NCBI RefSeq assembly: GCF_900609045.1
Contig: NZ_UXAV01000042.1
Coordinates: 248,001-312,000 of the forward strand
DNA: 64,000 nt
Source of the DNA: Filibacter tadaridae
GTDB taxonomy: Bacteria; Bacillota; Bacilli; Bacillales_A; Planococcaceae
Reading direction: 5' to 3'
In this document: positions 61,513 to 64,000 of the stretch, piece after piece
How positions within the stretch are numbered: position 1 is the first letter of the stretch
Layout: every line of letters begins with the position of its first letter
Notes under the pieces: model-generated
The model's database searches: none
What the model saw: the letters and a program-made list of their open reading frames with translations, nothing else
What the model was told of the DNA's origin: nothing
Program-made: the position numbers and the translations under genes

Positions 61513-62334
61513 ATGATGCCTGATAAACTATTATACAAAGAAGCAATGGACATGCTAAAAAAAACAAGCAGAACCTTTTATATTCCAATTACTTTCTTAG
61601 AGTCAACCATGAAAAAGGCGGTTGCATCTGCTTACTTATGCATGCGTGCTATTGATGAAATTGAAGATCATGAAACATTGGATGTGAAAGTTAAGCAGCG
61701 CTTACTCCATGAAACAAGCAAGATGTTGAAAGGTGAATTTGACAAAGAAGCATATGCTGGACTTTTAGAACCGTATCACGCTTCTTTAGCTACGGTTTCT
61801 ATACGACTTGGGGACTGGCTAGACTTTTGTCCAAGGGGTTCACTTGAATTAGTAAAAGAATCCACCAGTGAAATGGCAGAAGGAATGGCAAAATGGGTCG
61901 GTAAGAACTTCCAAGTAGTAACAAAAGAAGATTTGGATGACTATACATACTACGTAGCGGGGCTAGTTGGTGTCATGCTTTCCGATTTATGGAAAGAGAA
62001 TGCGGGTATTGAAACAAATCGAGAACTTGCCATTGGTTACGGCCGTGGACTACAAGCGGTTAATATTTTGCGAAATAAAGATGAGGATAGCGTACGGGGT
62101 GTCCAATTCTTCCCTAATGAATGGACAAGAGATGATATGTTCAATTATGCGGAAGAAAATTTAGCAAAAGCTGATGAATATATAAAAAGTATTCATCATA
62201 AAAAAATATTGTTATTTTGCAAGATTCCACTTGCACTTGCATATAAAACATTGAATGCCCTAAAGAGTGGTAAAGAAAAAATGACTAGGACTGAAGTAGA
62301 AGCAACAGTAGTAGAAGTTCAAACTGAAAGCTGA
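61513..62334 (+). CDS. Squalene/phytoene synthase-family protein (YisP-like)
   Basis: A 273-residue protein of the trans-isoprenyl diphosphate head-to-head synthase family. Its start (KTSRTFYIPITFLESTMKKA, AYLCMRAIDEIEDH) matches Bacillus YisP. Two acidic regions, AIDEIED and ILRNKDED, correspond to the metal-binding motifs. YisP was once called a squalene synthase but is known to act as a farnesyl-diphosphate phosphatase, making farnesol for membrane-raft function. ATG start behind GGAGATG. No crt or hpn genes are near. Confidence 0.85.
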   Translation: MMPDKLLYKEAMDMLKKTSRTFYIPITFLESTMKKAVASAYLCMRAIDEIEDHETLDVKVKQRLLHETSKMLKGEFDKEAYAGLLEPYHASLATVSIRLGDWLDFCPRGSLELVKESTSEMAEGMAKWVGKNFQVVTKEDLDDYTYYVAGLVGVMLSDLWKENAGIETNRELAIGYGRGLQAVNILRNKDEDSVRGVQFFPNEWTRDDMFNYAEENLAKADEYIKSIHHKKILLFCKIPLALAYKTLNALKSGKEKMTRTEVEATVVEVQTES

Positions 62335-62336
62335 AA

Positions 62337-62372
62337 AAGGCAAACTCGTTTAGTCGAGTTTGCCTTTTTTTC
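62337..62372 (+). terminator. Terminator after the YisP-like gene
   Basis: AAAGGCAAACTCG pairs with CGAGTTTGCCTTT, followed by T7. Confidence 0.9.
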
Positions 62373-62491
62373 TTACCGCTATTCGGATTGGCTCTATGAT
62401 CCGTGCGTTCAACCTCACAACAGCAGCCGCTTCAGTTTCAGCACCATAGAAGTTAAGACTTCTAAGAGTAAATAAAATCAGTTTTTCGTTT

Positions 62492-63259
62492 CTATGGCTT
62501 TCTTTTGATTTTTTTTGAATTGCTTCGATTCAAAAATGCTTTCGTACGATCAAATTGTGGATTCCCGAACAGCTGATCAGGATGACCCGTTTCAATGATG
62601 TGACCATTATCCATGAAAATAACCTGATTTGCCACCTCTTTTGCGAACTCCATCTCATGCGTGACTACAATCATTGTCATATGTTCTTCAGCTAGACTTT
62701 TCATAACCTCCAACACTTCACCAGTAAGTTCCGGATCCAAAGCAGATGTCGGTTCATCGAATAAAAGGACATCGGGGTTCATCATTAGCGCCCGTGCAAT
62801 GGCAACACGCTGTTTCTGTCCGCCTGATAGCTTGTTTGGGTATGCATTTGATTTGTCGGATAACCCAACTTTGGCCAATAGTTCAGAACTACGCCGTTTT
62901 ATCGCATCCAATGGTTCTCTTTTCGTTAGGCGTGGTGCAAGCTCTAGGTTTTCAATGACTGTAAGATGTGGAAAAAGATCGAATTGCTGAAATACCATTC
63001 CCATCCTTGCTGTAATACTACTGAGTTCTTTCGGTTTTGCATACGCACCATTTTTGACGAGATAGCGATCAGCGACACGGATACTGCCGCCGTCTATCGT
63101 TTCAAGATGTACTAGGCTACGAAGCATTGTACTTTTCCCTGATCCAGAAGGACCGATTACGGCAACTACATCATTTTTTGTTACGTCAAATGTTATATTT
63201 TTCAGTACCTCTAGCGGTCCAAATGATTTTTTTAAATCTGTGATTTCTAGGATGGCCAT
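62492..63259 (-). CDS. Polar amino-acid ABC transporter ATP-binding protein
   Basis: A 255-residue ABC ATPase of the GlnQ/TcyN class. Walker A is GPSGSGKST, the Q-loop [10 protein letters not shown], the signature LSGGQKQR, Walker [15 protein letters not shown], and the switch His [12 protein letters not shown]. It powers uptake of a polar amino acid (glutamine, arginine or cystine type). ATG at 63259 behind AAGGAGAG, with the permease gene stop 16 bases away. Third gene of a binding protein-permease-ATPase operon. Confidence 0.93.
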   Translation of the reverse strand: MAILEITDLKKSFGPLEVLKNITFDVTKNDVVAVIGPSGSGKSTMLRSLVHLETIDGGSIRVADRYLVKNGAYAKPKELSSITARMGMVFQQFDLFPHLTVIENLELAPRLTKREPLDAIKRRSSELLAKVGLSDKSNAYPNKLSGGQKQRVAIARALMMNPDVLLFDEPTSALDPELTGEVLEVMKSLAEEHMTMIVVTHEMEFAKEVANQVIFMDNGHIIETGHPDQLFGNPQFDRTKAFLNRSNSKKIKRKP

Positions 63260-63275
63260 ATCTCTTCTCTCCTTA

Positions 63276-63935
63276 TCAGTCAAATGTAAAACGACGTTCG
63301 AGCCATTTAAAGAATAGTGTTAGAGTCATTGTAATAAGCAAATAGATAATTCCTGCGATAACGAATGGCATGATTGTGAAATCACGGTTAACAGCTGTTT
63401 GAGCAAAGTGCAATAACTCTGGTACAGCAACAGCGTAGAGCAATGCGGTATCTTTTACTAATGTTACCGATTCATTTGCAATGGCAGGCAGTGCAATACG
63501 GAACATTTGGGGTAGAATGACCCGCGTTGTTGTCTGCCATTTATTCAAACCCAGTACTTGTGATGCTTCATACTGCCCCTTGTCAATCGCAAGCAATCCG
63601 CCACGGAAAATTTCTGCAAAGTAAGCTGCGTAATTCAAAATAAAGCCTAAGCATGCGGCGGTAAAACGATCGAGCACCATATATTCGCCGATAATCGGAA
63701 GTAATGGTAATCCGAAAACGATAAAAAGGAGCTGCAATAACAGCGGTGTACCGCGCATTAAATAGATATAAGCATGACCGAACCACGCAATAACCTTCAG
63801 TTTACTCCTGATAGCGAGAGTCAGTAAAAAGCCTAATGGAATTGCTGCCACAATGGCTATTAAAAATAAAAGGACAGTTACTTGAGCCCCTTCCAGCATG
63901 GGCTTTATGATGTTAGCAACATTTTCAATTGACAT
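63276..63935 (-). CDS. Polar amino-acid ABC transporter permease
   Basis: A 219-residue inner-membrane permease of the HisM/GlnP class, with five to six helices and the EAA loop [20 protein letters not shown] that docks on the ATPase. ATG behind GGGGGG. It sits between the ATPase gene and a probable binding-protein gene that continues past the window end. Confidence 0.92.
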   Translation of the reverse strand: MSIENVANIIKPMLEGAQVTVLLFLIAIVAAIPLGFLLTLAIRSKLKVIAWFGHAYIYLMRGTPLLLQLLFIVFGLPLLPIIGEYMVLDRFTAACLGFILNYAAYFAEIFRGGLLAIDKGQYEASQVLGLNKWQTTTRVILPQMFRIALPAIANESVTLVKDTALLYAVAVPELLHFAQTAVNRDFTIMPFVIAGIIYLLITMTLTLFFKWLERRFTFD

Positions 63936-63981
63936 AGCTTATTCCCCCCCAACATGCAACACGGTAATACTATGAGCACAC

Positions 63982-64000
63982 TTATTTAAGAATTTTATCT
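63982..64000 (-). CDS. 3' end of a gene running off the window (probable substrate-binding protein)
   Basis: The last codons GAT AAA ATT CTT AAA TAA (DKILK stop) are in frame at the edge. The position directly before the permease gene fits the periplasmic-type binding lipoprotein of the same ABC system. Only six codons are visible. Confidence 0.35.

Overview
The window looks like the chromosome of a low-GC, Gram-positive, spore-former-type Bacillota, probably Planococcaceae or Bacillaceae (Sporosarcina-like). The pointers are AGGAGG-type ribosome sites with many TTG and GTG starts, a preQ1-I riboswitch on queC, a glmS ribozyme, a T-box leader, a Bacillus-type GlnA, and YunC, YisP and ChaA/YfkE homologues. 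The species is my inference.

Layout. (1) 0-1 kb: preQ1 riboswitch and queC. (2) 1-17 kb: a catabolic region. A minus-strand run encodes a CoA-transferase (two subunits), 3-hydroxyacyl-CoA dehydrogenase, enoyl-CoA hydratase, acyl-CoA dehydrogenase, thiolase, a D-2-hydroxyacid dehydrogenase and an isopropylmalate/tartrate-type dehydrogenase. Upstream of it, and probably in a second operon, lie a FAD amino-acid oxidase, a sodium/solute symporter, an aminotransferase and an aldehyde dehydrogenase with a divergent CdaR-type regulator and an ornithine-cyclodeaminase-family gene. Together they could feed a cyclic or dibasic amino acid (pipecolate/lysine is my best guess) to acetyl-CoA. (3) 17-24 kb: housekeeping genes yunC, tRNA-Arg(CCU), a Ca2+/H+ antiporter, a LysM-3D cell-wall protein, a second FtsH-type protease, glnA and an IS3 remnant.

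(4) 24.2-56.9 kb is the striking part: about 30 mostly single-gene units, nearly all on the minus strand. Each gene is followed, often within 5-20 bases of its stop codon, by a copy of one 50-70 bp structured repeat. In gene orientation the repeat opens with CNAWCGGGCGC, has a central GCGCC able to pair with it, and closes with AATCGGGCCA plus a TTGTTGAA-like tail. Contents are GNAT acetyltransferases, NUDIX hydrolases, VOC proteins, a kinase-like protein, a deoxyribosyltransferase-like protein, lipoproteins and small membrane proteins. Architecture and gene content resemble a chromosomal integron cassette array, but the repeat is not a canonical attC and no integrase is present in the window. 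The array carries two decayed insertion sequences (ISAzo13-like and IS4-like), several frameshifted or truncated genes and a 150 bp nested palindrome.

(5) 57-64 kb: glmS with its ribozyme and promoter, a speE/speB remnant, a nucleoside hydrolase, a YisP-like squalene/phytoene synthase-family protein and a polar amino-acid ABC transporter that runs off the end. A separate three-copy ~100 bp palindromic repeat occurs at 8.7, 23.7 and 61.3 kb.
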